DNA of 64,000 nucleotides, taken from contig NZ_JAFBDY010000001.1 in NCBI RefSeq assembly GCF_016908465.1, positions 558,001 through 622,000 on the forward strand, written 5' to 3'. The notes under the pieces are model-generated. The model did not search any database. It saw only the letters and a list, made by a program, of their open reading frames with translations, and had not been told where the DNA came from. Position numbers and translations under genes: made by a program. Source of the stretch: Lysinibacillus composti. GTDB taxonomy: Bacteria; Bacillota; Bacilli; Bacillales_A; Planococcaceae. This document shows, in pieces, positions 8,521-16,628 of the stretch. The first letter of the stretch is position 1. Every line of letters begins with the position of its first letter.

Positions 8521-9784
8521 AAGCTCGTGTTTGCCCGTTACCATAAATAAAGAACTTTGATGAGGTTAAAGCGGGTAAGCCCATTGGTCCACGTGCATGT
8601 AGTTTTTGTGTACTTATGCCGATTTCTGCTCCGTATCCAAATTCAAATCCATCTGTAAATCGTGTGGAAGCATTGTGATAAACTGCTGCTGCATCTACAC
8701 TATTTAAAAACATTTGTGCGACACCTTGATCATTCGTAATAATGGCTTCTGAGTGCTTTGTTCCATATGTGTTAATATGAAGTACTGCTTCATTTACATT
8801 TTCCACGATTTTTACACTCATTGTTAAGCTTAAAAATTCTGTTGCATAATCTTCTTCTGTTGCAAGCGTTGTAGAAGGATATGCAGCACAGACTTGTTCG
8901 TCTCCAATTATTTGTATGCCTGCATCTGTTAATTGGGATAATAATTGTACTCCGTGCTCGTTGAACCAATGTTGCTGTAATAACAAACTTTCTGCAGCGT
9001 TACATACAGAAGGACGTTGTGTTTTCGCATTAATAATAATATCTTTCGTCATCTCATATTCCGCACTTGCATCCACATAAATGTGGCAGTTTCCTGCGCC
9101 AGTTTCAAGTACTGGTACCGTTGATTCACGAACAACAAGGTCGATTAGTTTTTTTCCGCCACGAGGAATCAATACATCCAAATAATCATTTAAATGGAAT
9201 AGTTCTTGTGCCGTTTCATGACTTGTATTTTCGATAAGCTGAACTGCGTCAATAGGTAGCGTAGACTTTTTTAGCGCACGTTGTATTGATGATACGAGGG
9301 CAATGTTAGAATTCTTTGCAGAAGAGCTACCACGCAAAATAACTGCATTTCCTGTTTTCAAACTAAGTGTTGCAGCGTCTACTGTTACATTTGGTCTAGC
9401 TTCGTAAATCATTCCAATTACCCCAAGTGGCACTCGTCGCTTCTCAATTTGTAAACCATTATCCTTAACTGTTGTTTCTAATAATTCACCAACTGGATCA
9501 TTTAAATCAACTAATTGGTAAATAGCATCCACCATAGATTGAATACGGGATTCATTTAACATGATACGGTCAAGAATAGAATCAGTTAAACCTCTTTCTT
9601 TTCCACTCTGTAAATCTTGTTCATTGGCAAAAATAATTTCTTCTTGATCAATTAATAATTGTTTTGCGATTTGTTCTAATGCCTCATTTTTTTCTATTGT
9701 TGTTTTAAGATTCATGATGTGACTAGCCTCTTTAGCTAATCTCCCTTTCAGTTGTACTTCACAATCTGTTTTGATGTTTGACAT
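8519..9784 (-). CDS. proA: Gamma-glutamyl phosphate reductase
   Basis: The enzyme reduces gamma-glutamyl phosphate to glutamate semialdehyde with NADPH, the second step of proline synthesis. It belongs to the aldehyde dehydrogenase superfamily; the catalytic Cys lies in [10 protein letters not shown] (about residue 250), and E-T-G-A-G-N-C-H precedes it. About 421 aa, normal. The ATG at 9784 has AGGAGGA six bases upstream, overlapping the proB stop; the ten-residue extension in the longer frame is not needed. It is co-transcribed with proB. Confidence 0.96.
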   Translation of the reverse strand: MSNIKTDCEVQLKGRLAKEASHIMNLKTTIEKNEALEQIAKQLLIDQEEIIFANEQDLQSGKERGLTDSILDRIMLNESRIQSMVDAIYQLVDLNDPVGELLETTVKDNGLQIEKRRVPLGVIGMIYEARPNVTVDAATLSLKTGNAVILRGSSSAKNSNIALVSSIQRALKKSTLPIDAVQLIENTSHETAQELFHLNDYLDVLIPRGGKKLIDLVVRESTVPVLETGAGNCHIYVDASAEYEMTKDIIINAKTQRPSVCNAAESLLLQQHWFNEHGVQLLSQLTDAGIQIIGDEQVCAAYPSTTLATEEDYATEFLSLTMSVKIVENVNEAVLHINTYGTKHSEAIITNDQGVAQMFLNSVDAAAVYHNASTRFTDGFEFGYGAEIGISTQKLHARGPMGLPALTSSKFFIYGNGQTRA

Positions 9785-9795
9785 ATAGACTCCTC

Positions 9796-10884
9796 CTATA
9801 TTGTTTGTACCCATTGATTCCGATGAATTACTTCCATTGAACCAGATGGAAGTTCGTCTGTACGTTTTCCCATGGCGAATCGTAAATCATCACTTGAATA
9901 AAGCACTTCGCCACGACCTAATAAGCCAGATTCACTATAAACTTCTACTACATCGCCTTTATGAAATCGCCCTTCAATTTTATAAACACCAGCAGGTAAT
10001 AGGCTTTTACCTGAAGATAAAATTGCATTTTTAGCTCCTTCATCGATGTATATTTTTCCAGAAACTTCCGTAAAGGAAAGCCACTGCTTTTGATTTGGAA
10101 GCGTGGTGTTCTGGACTTGTCCAATATAAGTTCCATCACCACGACCTTCTAGAATTTCGACGAGTTTATTTTCACCTTGTCCTTTCCCGATGAATACATG
10201 AACCCCCGATTTCAGGGCAGTACGGGCAGCAAGAAGTTTTGACTGCATTCCACCTGTCCCGATTTTCGAACCAGTTCCCGATGCATGTTCAAGCATATCA
10301 TCCGATACTTCTGTAAGATAATCGATTCTCTTAGCGTCAGGGTTTTTGAGCGGATTGTCAGTATAAAAGCCGTTTATGTCTGTTAAAATGATGAGTTGAT
10401 CCGCATGAACAAGGCCACTAACAAGTGCAGAAAGCATATCGTTATCTCCAAATGTTAGTTCCGCAACAGAGACAGTGTCATTTTCATTAATGATTGGAAG
10501 TATAGAACGCTCTAGTAATTCTGTAAACGTTGCAAATGCATTATGATACCTTTCCTTTTTTGAGAAGTCTGTACGGGTTAAAAGAATTTGTGCTGTTCGA
10601 ATATCGTATTGTGAAAAGAGCTCCGAATATTTTTGTATAAGTAGGTTTTGACCAACAGCAGCAGCAGCCTGTTTTCCTTTTAGGGTGACAGGTCGTGAAG
10701 GATAGCCAAGCATTCGGAACCCAGCAGCTACTGCACCTGATGTTACAAGTAGAACCTCATGTCCTAGTTTTTTGAGTGCGGCTATTGCTAGAATATGGTC
10801 GTGTAATTTCTTATGATCAATTTCGCCTTTTGAATTAGTAAGGGAGCTACTGCCGATTTTTACTACAATTCTTTTTTTATCCAT
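9796..10884 (-). CDS. proB: Glutamate 5-kinase with PUA domain
   Basis: ProB phosphorylates glutamate in the committed step of proline synthesis. The amino acid kinase domain covers residues 1-255 (K-I-G-S-S-S-L-T at 9-16, V-T-S-G-A-V-A-A-G near 48, N-E-N-D-T-V near 133, G-T-G-G-M-Q-S-K near 208) and a C-terminal PUA domain follows. 362 aa. AAAGGATGA lies just before the ATG. First gene of a proBA operon headed by a T-box leader, so expression should rise when proline tRNA is uncharged. Confidence 0.97.
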   Translation of the reverse strand: MDKKRIVVKIGSSSLTNSKGEIDHKKLHDHILAIAALKKLGHEVLLVTSGAVAAGFRMLGYPSRPVTLKGKQAAAAVGQNLLIQKYSELFSQYDIRTAQILLTRTDFSKKERYHNAFATFTELLERSILPIINENDTVSVAELTFGDNDMLSALVSGLVHADQLIILTDINGFYTDNPLKNPDAKRIDYLTEVSDDMLEHASGTGSKIGTGGMQSKLLAARTALKSGVHVFIGKGQGENKLVEILEGRGDGTYIGQVQNTTLPNQKQWLSFTEVSGKIYIDEGAKNAILSSGKSLLPAGVYKIEGRFHKGDVVEVYSESGLLGRGEVLYSSDDLRFAMGKRTDELPSGSMEVIHRNQWVQTI

Positions 10885-10936
10885 TTCTGATCATCCTTTA
10901 CGGTAGTAATAAGTGATAAAGTTTTCAGAGATAAAT

Positions 10937-11195
10937 AAAAAAACCCAATTCATCCCTAATAAATAGGGCGAAAAGGGTTTTTCTCCGCGGTACCACCTAA
11001 ATTGGATTGAAAAGTAATCAATCCCACTTCGTCTCATAACGCTTGAGTCTGCGTCTAGTTTTTGCTAGAAGCGAACGAAGTAGGTTCTGATGGTCTTTTT
11101 TGTGCAATGTCTTTCAGCCGGTGAACATCGCTCTCTTTCCAAAGTATCCAACATACTGGTCTTCGTTATGGCTAATCAAATTCAATTTAAAACTA
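10937..11195 (-). promoter_or_regulatory. Proline T-box leader of proBA
   Basis: The leader is read on the minus strand. The conserved AGGTGGTACCGCGG lies at 10985-10998 (complement). A terminator follows: AAACCC/GGGTTT outer pair (10941-10946 with 10975-10980), an inner CCCTA/TAGGG hairpin and a T run. Stem I closes with ACGAAG (near 11165) against CTTCGT (near 11075) and contains AGAGAG. In the specifier loop, GAA-CCT-A puts CCU, a proline codon, at 11082-11084 (complement). This fits tRNA-Pro sensing. Confidence 0.92.
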
Positions 11196-11223
11196 ATATG
11201 CTATAATTTTGATGAACTGTCAA
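11195..11223 (-). promoter_or_regulatory. Promoter of the proBA T-box transcript
   Basis: TTGACA (complement of 11218-11223) is followed after 17 bp by CATATT (complement of 11195-11200), directly ahead of the T-box. Confidence 0.6.
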
Positions 11224-11373
11224 TGGTGTTTTGAAAATGTTCAAAATATTAAATTAAGTATTTACTTTTAAATCTCAATCAGTTAGTAACAATGATGGAT
11301 ATAGATAGAATTAAAATTTGCCGAAGGAAGTTTAAGTCCTAAAATAGAATATTAATATGGAGGATGTGGCACA

Positions 11374-11553
11374 GTGTTAAAACTAATTCTTTACATACTA
11401 ATTGCAGTCATATCTTTTTTACTTTTCGTAACTGGAATGCTTTTTGCAGAACAAGTTCCGGTGTTAACTTTAGTAGGAATTATTGGATTAGCCTGTTTTA
11501 GTTATACAGTATTTAATTGTGTTTTAAATCTACTAATCTCACAGGATCATTAA
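11374..11553 (+). CDS. Small two-helix membrane protein
   Basis: A GTG at 11374 with GGAGG ten bases upstream opens 59 codons. The product is almost wholly hydrophobic: helix 1 about residues 4-24 (I-L-Y-I-L-I-A-V-I-S-F-L-L-F-V) and helix 2 about 30-54, with a short loop A-E-Q-V-P. I do not recognise it. It ends 16 bp before the VOC gene and both have good ribosome sites, so the two are probably one transcript. Confidence 0.65.
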   Translation: MLKLILYILIAVISFLLFVTGMLFAEQVPVLTLVGIIGLACFSYTVFNCVLNLLISQDH

Positions 11554-11569
11554 AAGGGGGAACAAAGAA

Positions 11570-11947
11570 ATGATTAAAAAGATTGAACATACTGCCATTA
11601 TTGTGAAAAATTTAGAGGAATCCATCAAATTTTATGAAGATATTTTAAATTTTAAATTGCGTGCAGCAGGGAGTAATGATTCTCGAAAGATGGCATTCTT
11701 ATATGTGGAAGACAATCCGCAAGTTGAAATTGAACTTATCGAAGAATTAACGGGTGTTGGACAACTAACTGACGGTGTTGTAGACCATCTAGCTTTTGCT
11801 ATTGAAAATATGAAAGAAGCAATGGAAAAACTAAAAGCGAAAGGGATAGAGTTTTTAACTGAAGAACCTAAATTAACAATATTTGGTGACGAAATGATTT
11901 TATTTAGGGGGATTAATGGGGAATTATTACAATTAATAGAAAAATAG
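11570..11947 (+). CDS. Glyoxalase/VOC family metalloprotein
   Basis: A 125-residue single vicinal-oxygen-chelate unit with paired beta-alpha-beta-beta-beta modules. It starts M-I-K-K-I-E-H-T-A-I-I-V-K-N-L-E-x-S-I-x-F-Y, and the metal ligands would be H7, E55 or nearby, H73 (D-H-L-A-F) and E near 118 (N-G-E-L-L-Q-L). This is the pattern of lactoylglutathione lyase-like and methylmalonyl-CoA epimerase-like proteins; the substrate is not evident. AAAGGGGG precedes the ATG. Confidence 0.8.
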   Translation: MIKKIEHTAIIVKNLEESIKFYEDILNFKLRAAGSNDSRKMAFLYVEDNPQVEIELIEELTGVGQLTDGVVDHLAFAIENMKEAMEKLKAKGIEFLTEEPKLTIFGDEMILFRGINGELLQLIEK

Positions 11948-12065
11948 TAGCAAGCTGATTGTTCCTTGATGTACTTCAGATGTGGTATAGTCCATTAATA
12001 CCCGAATAAACAATTGAAAGAGGATTTCCAATTACTCTTAAGAATTTTTCAATTAAATAAGACAT

Positions 12066-12098
12066 AAAAAGAGGGCGTCCTGTATAAGGGAGCGCCCT
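12066..12098 (-). terminator. Terminator of small-protein operon 1
   Basis: On the minus strand AGGGCGCTCC pairs with GGACGCCCT, followed by CTTTTTATG. It lies 64 bp after the second 40-residue gene. Confidence 0.75.
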
Positions 12099-12161
12099 AA
12101 TTTGATAGAGATAAAACTAAACAATGATATAAAAAAAAATTCCTTCTAATTACTGTGGTTA

Positions 12162-12284
12162 TTACAATGAAAAAGATAAAATAGCTGGTTCTTTAAATCC
12201 TTTCATTACAAGCAGTGCCTCTTTTTGATCCTCAAACTCATAAATACGGTAAGTGTCTTTTAAGAAAACTGTAATTACCCACAA
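12162..12284 (-). CDS. Unrecognised 40-residue W-V-I-T-V-F family protein (copy A)
   Basis: This is a TTG start with AGGAGGCG six bases upstream. The product begins M-W-V-I-T-V-F and continues with T-Y-R-I-Y-E-F-E-D-Q-K-E-A, ending P-A-I-L-S-F-S-L. It is about 50 percent identical to copies B, C and D in this window, with conserved W2, V3, T5, V6, F7, T11, R13, E16, F17 and E22-A23. The pattern suggests two beta-strands, a turn and an amphipathic helix; no signal peptide or cysteines. Second gene of a two-gene operon. Function unknown. Confidence 0.75.
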   Translation of the reverse strand: MWVITVFLKDTYRIYEFEDQKEALLVMKGFKEPAILSFSL

Positions 12285-12316
12285 GGTAGGCGCCTCCTAA
12301 TTTTTAATTCACAAGA

Positions 12317-12439
12317 CTACATTGTAAACGACAAAATGGCTGGATCATTAAATTCTTGAAGTGCAAAAGCCGCTTCATTTTGATTGTCAAATTCAAAGAT
12401 ACGGAAAGTATTATTTTCAAACACTGTAATTACCCACAT
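12317..12439 (-). CDS. Unrecognised 40-residue W-V-I-T-V-F family protein (copy B)
   Basis: This is an ATG start, with GGAGGAGC upstream, and 40 codons: M-W-V-I-T-V-F-E-N-N-T-F-R-I-F-E-F-D, then N-Q-N-E-A and P-A-I-L-S-F-T-M at the end. It is the first gene of the operon, 32 bp before copy A, and is closest to copy C (20500-20622). The conservation across four copies, each with its own ribosome site, shows that the frame is translated. Its upstream region has a CRP/FNR-type palindrome 114 bp away. I know no named family for it. Confidence 0.8.
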   Translation of the reverse strand: MWVITVFENNTFRIFEFDNQNEAAFALQEFNDPAILSFTM

Positions 12440-12552
12440 AGAGAGAGCTCCTCCAAAATTTGATTTTCCTTCATTGAAATATTCAAAATAACTGGTGAAT
12501 ATTTCTATATTTGAGTTGATTTTACATCATCCAATATTAAAAGAAAATAGGT

Positions 12553-12568
12553 TGTGAAGGGTTTCACA
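12553..12568 (-). promoter_or_regulatory. CRP/FNR-type palindrome upstream of small-protein operon 1
   Basis: TGTGAAGGGTTTCACA is a perfect TGTGA-N6-TCACA palindrome, the B. subtilis Fnr box form. The adjoining TTTCACATATTGTTCA (12562-12577) is repeated exactly upstream of operon 2. No fnr gene lies in the window. Confidence 0.6.
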
Positions 12569-12662
12569 TATTGTTCATAATGACGACGTTTTCAATACTA
12601 TTTAACAAAATTTTAGGTTATATTAATGAATAATCAAAATTGTAATACATGAAATTAGCATC

Positions 12663-12697
12663 AAAAAAAGGGAAGAGTCGCTAATAACGACTCCCCC
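12663..12697 (-). terminator. Terminator of the MFS gene
   Basis: On the minus strand GGGGGAGTCG pairs with CGACTCTTCCC, followed by seven T. Confidence 0.85.
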
Positions 12698-12700
12698 AAA

Positions 12701-13879
12701 TTAATCCTTTTTTGTGATTAAGGTACAAAAGAATCCAATTAATAAGATGACACTAAATACAGTAAAGGTCATAAAAGTAGAGCCAATATTCATTAATTTT
12801 GTAGCTAACAGTGGCCCTAAACTGGCACCAATAAACAAAATAAATGCATTAAAAAGCACAGCACTTCCTCTTTGTGTCTCGGCATTAGCATTAATAACCG
12901 TAATATTCGTCGGTACAATAAATGATATACTCGCTACAAAAATGAAGCTTAAGAAAATGACGAACATGGGATTCCCACCCAATCCTATTAAGAAAAGGGA
13001 CACCGCAGCTATAATAAAACTTGTTCGAAAAGCACGATGAAATCCAACCTTTTTTGCAATCTTACTTGCAAAAAATGAAGTGAATGTTCCTAATATGCCT
13101 ATACCACGAACATAAAGAATCTGATTGTCTGTAAAGTTGTAAGGTTCTGCTGATAATAATTTTCCAAGAATCGTATACATTCCGATTAATGAAAAAAGTA
13201 GCATTAGTGAAATAATAAACGACCCAACTAATATTGGATTTAACAGTAGGTTTTTCATCTTCAAATATTTCTTTAAGATATTTTCTTGTTTCGTATCGTT
13301 TTTTTCCTTTGGTAAATAAAGAAACACTAAAAATGTTGTAATTAAATAGAGAAATGATAAAAAGAAAAAATTTCCTCTCCAACCGAAATGGGTCTCAATA
13401 GTTATGGCAAAGACTTGTGCGACGACACTGGCGATGAGAAAACCAGATGAAATCATTCCAATAGCGGATAGTCGCTTCTCAGAGGGAAATACTTCAGCAG
13501 TATAAACCAGGGAGATTGGGACAAAAGCCGCTGCTGCCATTGCTTGAAGGACTCGAATAAAAAGTAAAATCTCGTAACTTTTTACAAAACCACCGATAAA
13601 AGTAACGACTGTAAGAATACAAATTCCAATTATTAAAAATATTTTTCGTCCAAAGCGATCGGACAAAGGGCCATACAGAAAACAACAAATAGCATAGCTC
13701 ATAGAAAAGGAACTTCCAACCCAAACTGCTTCTGTCTCAGTAATATCATACTCAGTTATAAATGTTGTGGTTAGTGGTATTGTAAAGTACATACTAATTA
13801 AAATAACTAAACCAGACCATGTCAAAATTAACGAGTAAATTTGAAAAGAGGCGTTTTGTTTTTTCCAGTAAAGGGACAT
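12701..13879 (-). CDS. MFS drug/sugar efflux transporter
   Basis: The 392-residue protein has twelve predicted membrane helices. The motif A loop G-P-L-S-D-R-F-G-R-K lies between helices 2 and 3, and the arrangement resembles the DHA-type exporters of the AraJ/YdhP kind. A proton-driven export role is inferred from the family; the substrate is unknown. I place the start at the ATG at 13879 (M-S-L-Y-W-K-K), nine bases after GGGAG, rather than at the 12-residue longer frame. It is a single gene with its own terminator. Confidence 0.85.
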   Translation of the reverse strand: MSLYWKKQNASFQIYSLILTWSGLVILISMYFTIPLTTTFITEYDITETEAVWVGSSFSMSYAICCFLYGPLSDRFGRKIFLIIGICILTVVTFIGGFVKSYEILLFIRVLQAMAAAAFVPISLVYTAEVFPSEKRLSAIGMISSGFLIASVVAQVFAITIETHFGWRGNFFFLSFLYLITTFLVFLYLPKEKNDTKQENILKKYLKMKNLLLNPILVGSFIISLMLLFSLIGMYTILGKLLSAEPYNFTDNQILYVRGIGILGTFTSFFASKIAKKVGFHRAFRTSFIIAAVSLFLIGLGGNPMFVIFLSFIFVASISFIVPTNITVINANAETQRGSAVLFNAFILFIGASLGPLLATKLMNIGSTFMTFTVFSVILLIGFFCTLITKKD

Positions 13880-14186
13880 TATTTTGTTCTCCCTTATTAA
13901 ATATAGAGAATTCAAATTTTATAACCTAACCAATTTTATTCGACATACTTAGTGTTCATGCTCGAATTTTATCGAATCTTATATTCTGCTAATAACGTTT
14001 CGATACCTTGATACCCTGATTTACATTTTGAGTAGGGAAACCTTGGATTGAATTAAGTCTTCTAGTGTAAAGAAATGTGAGCATATAGTGGAACTACTGT
14101 TCTTTGATGTAGGCTTTTAAACATGATTCTGAGGCTTTTCCATCATTTAGTATTCCTCTCCCTTTAACTTATACAGGTAAAATAAA
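13880..14186. other. Intergenic region upstream of the MFS gene
   Basis: AT-rich, presumably containing the MFS promoter. No gene, repeat or clear regulatory palindrome was found. Confidence 0.3.
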
Positions 14187-14216
14187 AACCAATCAGGATC
14201 GCCCCCCTGATTGGTT
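14187..14216 (-). terminator. Terminator of the Spo0E-like gene
   Basis: AACCAATCAGG pairs with CCTGATTGGTT; on the minus strand the stem is followed by TTTTATTTTA. Confidence 0.8.
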
Positions 14217-14260
14217 ATTTGTCGGTCATTTCTTTTTATAGTGTTTTTACGCCCTCTATT

Positions 14261-14425
14261 TTATGCTGCTTGTCTAGAATATATATTTAGTAATGTATCT
14301 AATTCCTGACTACAAGTAACTACATCAGGATGTGTATATCCTAAATCATTTGCCTTTCTAATCATTGATTTTCTCTTTATTTCAATGATCATTTTCAATA
14401 TTCTTTTGTACAAAAAACTTTTCAT
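14261..14425 (-). CDS. Spo0E-like aspartyl-phosphate phosphatase
   Basis: Fifty-four codons, beginning M-K-S-F-L-Y-K-R-I-L, with the diagnostic Spo0E-family motif S-Q-E-L-D at residues 39-43 inside the usual helix-turn-helix hairpin (...A-N-D-L-G-Y-T-H-P-D-V-V...S-Q-E-L-D-T-L-L-N-I-Y). Members remove phosphate from Spo0A and so delay sporulation. GGGGG lies eight bases before the ATG. Its own terminator follows at 14187-14216. The length is within the family range, though the basic N-terminus is slightly longer than in most. Confidence 0.85.
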   Translation of the reverse strand: MKSFLYKRILKMIIEIKRKSMIRKANDLGYTHPDVVTCSQELDTLLNIYSRQAA

Positions 14426-14826
14426 TACTAGTTCCCCCGTAAAGTATATTAGCTTTTTTATGGTTTGATTGTTAGCAGAACTTTTGATGCTTTTTCATTG
14501 TATACAATTCAACATGAAAAAAATGTCGTAATGTGCTAAAAACTAACAATTTCACAAAATCGTCACATTTAATTAGGATTAACGTTAATAATTCCGGGTA
14601 TTTAAAATATTCTGAATATTTAATCGTGGAAATTAATATTAAAGATTCTACGACATTAGTTCATAATTTGATAGATAAGGATAATTAAACCTAATAAGAA
14701 TTTGATACTAATGAATTGATTGGAGTGTAGGGTTATCTTTGTGAAAATGAAGGGGTAGGGTAACGGGACTGTGCGAAACGATATAGATGGTTTCAAATAA
14801 CAATAGTAGAGGGCGAAAAATTAACA
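14426..14826. other. Intergenic region upstream of the Spo0E-like gene
   Basis: AT-rich; it should hold the promoter of the Spo0E-like gene. Nothing else supportable was seen. Confidence 0.3.
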
Positions 14827-14864
14827 AAAACCACCATTTTCTACATCTAGAAAAAGGTGGTTTT
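14827..14864. terminator. Terminator of the TRM11-like gene
   Basis: AAACCACC...TTTTCT pairs with AGAAAA..GGTGGTTT, with T-rich tails on both strands; it serves the minus-strand methyltransferase. Confidence 0.75.
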
Positions 14865-14901
14865 CGCTTTTAATCCTATTAACCTTAAAACAGGAAAATG
14901 A

Positions 14902-15846
14902 TTATTCACATAATAAAATTTGTCTCTTGAACAATTGCTTTTTTGCAATACACCGATCGGAAATTTTAAAGTCTGCTTTTTCTAATAGGTCATCAATTGT
15001 CTCAATTGTAATGATTACAACTTGTTTAGCAATTCGACGAGCTTGTTTAATTATATCAAATTGTTCTTCACGGGAAATATGTGTATATAGATTATATGGT
15101 AAATCAATAATGGCTACATCATAATATTCGGTGACTTCTGAGATTGGTCCAAGAGTTACTGTACCATTTAGTCCAAAATACGCAATGTTTTCACGGGCAC
15201 CTTTACACACAAGTGGTTTGATATCCCGTCCAACGATGTCTATTCCCATTGATAGGGCTTCAATTACGACCGTTCCGATTCCACAACATGGATCAATTGC
15301 GCGGATACCCTCAGTATGGGGAACTGCAATATTTGAAACAGCACGTGCAACCCTAGTACTAAGAGCTGTCGAATAACTATTAGGTTTATGTAGGTGATGA
15401 CGCCATATGGATTCACTGATTGTATGTTTTCCGAAATACCAACGTCCATTTATATGAATTAAACCAAAAACAACATCAGGATGATCTAAGTCCGGTTCAC
15501 CGTCAATCACTAAACCAATTTCCCGTTCAATTTGTCTTCTTTCAGGATGATGAATTTTCTTGGTTTGATCTATATCCATTTTGTTTAAACAAATCACTTT
15601 ATAAGTTGTGTCATTTAACTTTAACTCTTGAACTAATTGTTTCATGTCTGAGATGCTATTACTTTCATAGTATACTTTAAGCCGGTCTTGAATAAAGGGA
15701 CTCCGACTAGGGTCTACTTCAACATTACTTATTAAAAAGTTTGATTGGGAATCCATGTTGAAAAAAGCACGCATCTCCATTCGACATAAATCATATTCAT
15801 CTTTATGATGAACATAAGTGTAAATATATTTTTGTGTATCTTGCAA
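14902..15846 (-). CDS. TRM11-like SAM-dependent RNA methyltransferase
   Basis: A 314-residue protein. The C-terminal half is a Rossmann methyltransferase: A-I-D-P-C-C-G-I-G-T-V-V-I-E-A is the SAM-binding motif I (about residue 185), G-R-D-I is the acidic strand-2 end, and D-L-P-Y-N (about 250) is the (D/N)-P-P-Y-type motif of N2-guanosine tRNA methyltransferases of the TRM11/UPF0020 group. The N-terminal part would bind RNA. The tRNA target is not known. It lies 22 bp downstream of the next minus-strand gene and is likely co-transcribed with it. Confidence 0.8.
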   Translation of the reverse strand: MQDTQKYIYTYVHHKDEYDLCRMEMRAFFNMDSQSNFLISNVEVDPSRSPFIQDRLKVYYESNSISDMKQLVQELKLNDTTYKVICLNKMDIDQTKKIHHPERRQIEREIGLVIDGEPDLDHPDVVFGLIHINGRWYFGKHTISESIWRHHLHKPNSYSTALSTRVARAVSNIAVPHTEGIRAIDPCCGIGTVVIEALSMGIDIVGRDIKPLVCKGARENIAYFGLNGTVTLGPISEVTEYYDVAIIDLPYNLYTHISREEQFDIIKQARRIAKQVVIITIETIDDLLEKADFKISDRCIAKKQLFKRQILLCE

Positions 15847-15868
15847 TCTTATAACATCCTTTATTACA

Positions 15869-16330
15869 TTATTGTTGTTGTTTAATGATTTGCATTAAAG
15901 AATGTATGAAGTTTACAGAGAGATCTAGAGCTTCTTCAATAGACATTTCTTCTTTAAAGCCATCCATATAATTTATTGGTATATTTAATTCCCACAAACC
16001 ATCCTCATTTGAGAAAGCTGCACTATAGTTTTTTAATTCTTCACCAAATAAATTCTCATCAAGAAAAGTTTTGATTGTATTTAAATATTTTTTTTGCACT
16101 TTCAATCCAAGTAAAATCATATACGTTTCGAAAACGTCATCCAGTTCTAGGGAAATGGCATCTATATTGACTGATTCAAATGCAGGGGATTCAATGTAAA
16201 GAAATTCATTACGATTTTGTTTGAAATGGTTTAGTGAAGTACTTAAAAAAGATATTTCTTCTTTTGAAATTACTTCTTCGCTTTCTTTGTCACAACGTTC
16301 AATTAATGCATTTGTTAAGATAAATTTCAT
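15869..16330 (-). CDS. Conserved hypothetical cytosolic protein
   Basis: I do not recognise this 153-residue acidic protein. It begins M-K-F-I-L-T-N-A-L-I-E-R-C-D and looks alpha-helical in the second half, ending with a Gln-rich tail (I-I-K-Q-Q-Q). No signal peptide, metal site or catalytic motif is visible. TAGGAGGTAG lies upstream of the ATG. It precedes the TRM11-like methyltransferase by 22 bp, so both may belong to one transcript. Confidence 0.6.
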   Translation of the reverse strand: MKFILTNALIERCDKESEEVISKEEISFLSTSLNHFKQNRNEFLYIESPAFESVNIDAISLELDDVFETYMILLGLKVQKKYLNTIKTFLDENLFGEELKNYSAAFSNEDGLWELNIPINYMDGFKEEMSIEEALDLSVNFIHSLMQIIKQQQ

Positions 16331-16591
16331 TTTCAGTTTCTACCTCCTAAAATTCTTCTTATAGTATAACCCTCAATTCAGTGAAAATGTAGCAAAGGTA
16401 GCTATGCTTTTTAATTTGTTAGCTTACAAATCCGACGATTTATACAAATTTGAACATTTTTGTCCAATAATTATCTTTAAAAATCAACCAAGTCTTTTCT
16501 AATACTTTATGAGGATAATGATGATCACATCTAAATTTATATGTTATTACAGTTGTTGGATAAGAAAACTTCGGAAACAGGATCAAAAAGA
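16331..16591. other. Intergenic region
   Basis: AT-rich, holds the promoter side of the hypothetical gene at 15869-16330. A 62-codon minus-strand frame here has no ribosome site and begins inside the neighbouring terminator, so I do not count it. Confidence 0.35.
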
Positions 16592-16622
16592 AAATACCAA
16601 GGAATGGGCTCCTTGGTATTTT
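16592..16622. terminator. Terminator of the B12-binding radical SAM gene
   Basis: AAAATACCAAGGA pairs with TCCTTGGTATTTT, with T or A runs on both sides. Confidence 0.85.
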
Positions 16623-16628
16623 TAACAT

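Noticed and set aside
13062..13724. Aromatic-rich ORFs within the MFS gene suggesting a frameshifted duplicate
   Set aside because: They are alternative frames of an intact 392-residue transporter.
16440..16628. 62-codon minus-strand ORF
   Set aside because: It starts in the terminator of the radical SAM gene, lacks a ribosome site and has no family-like features.
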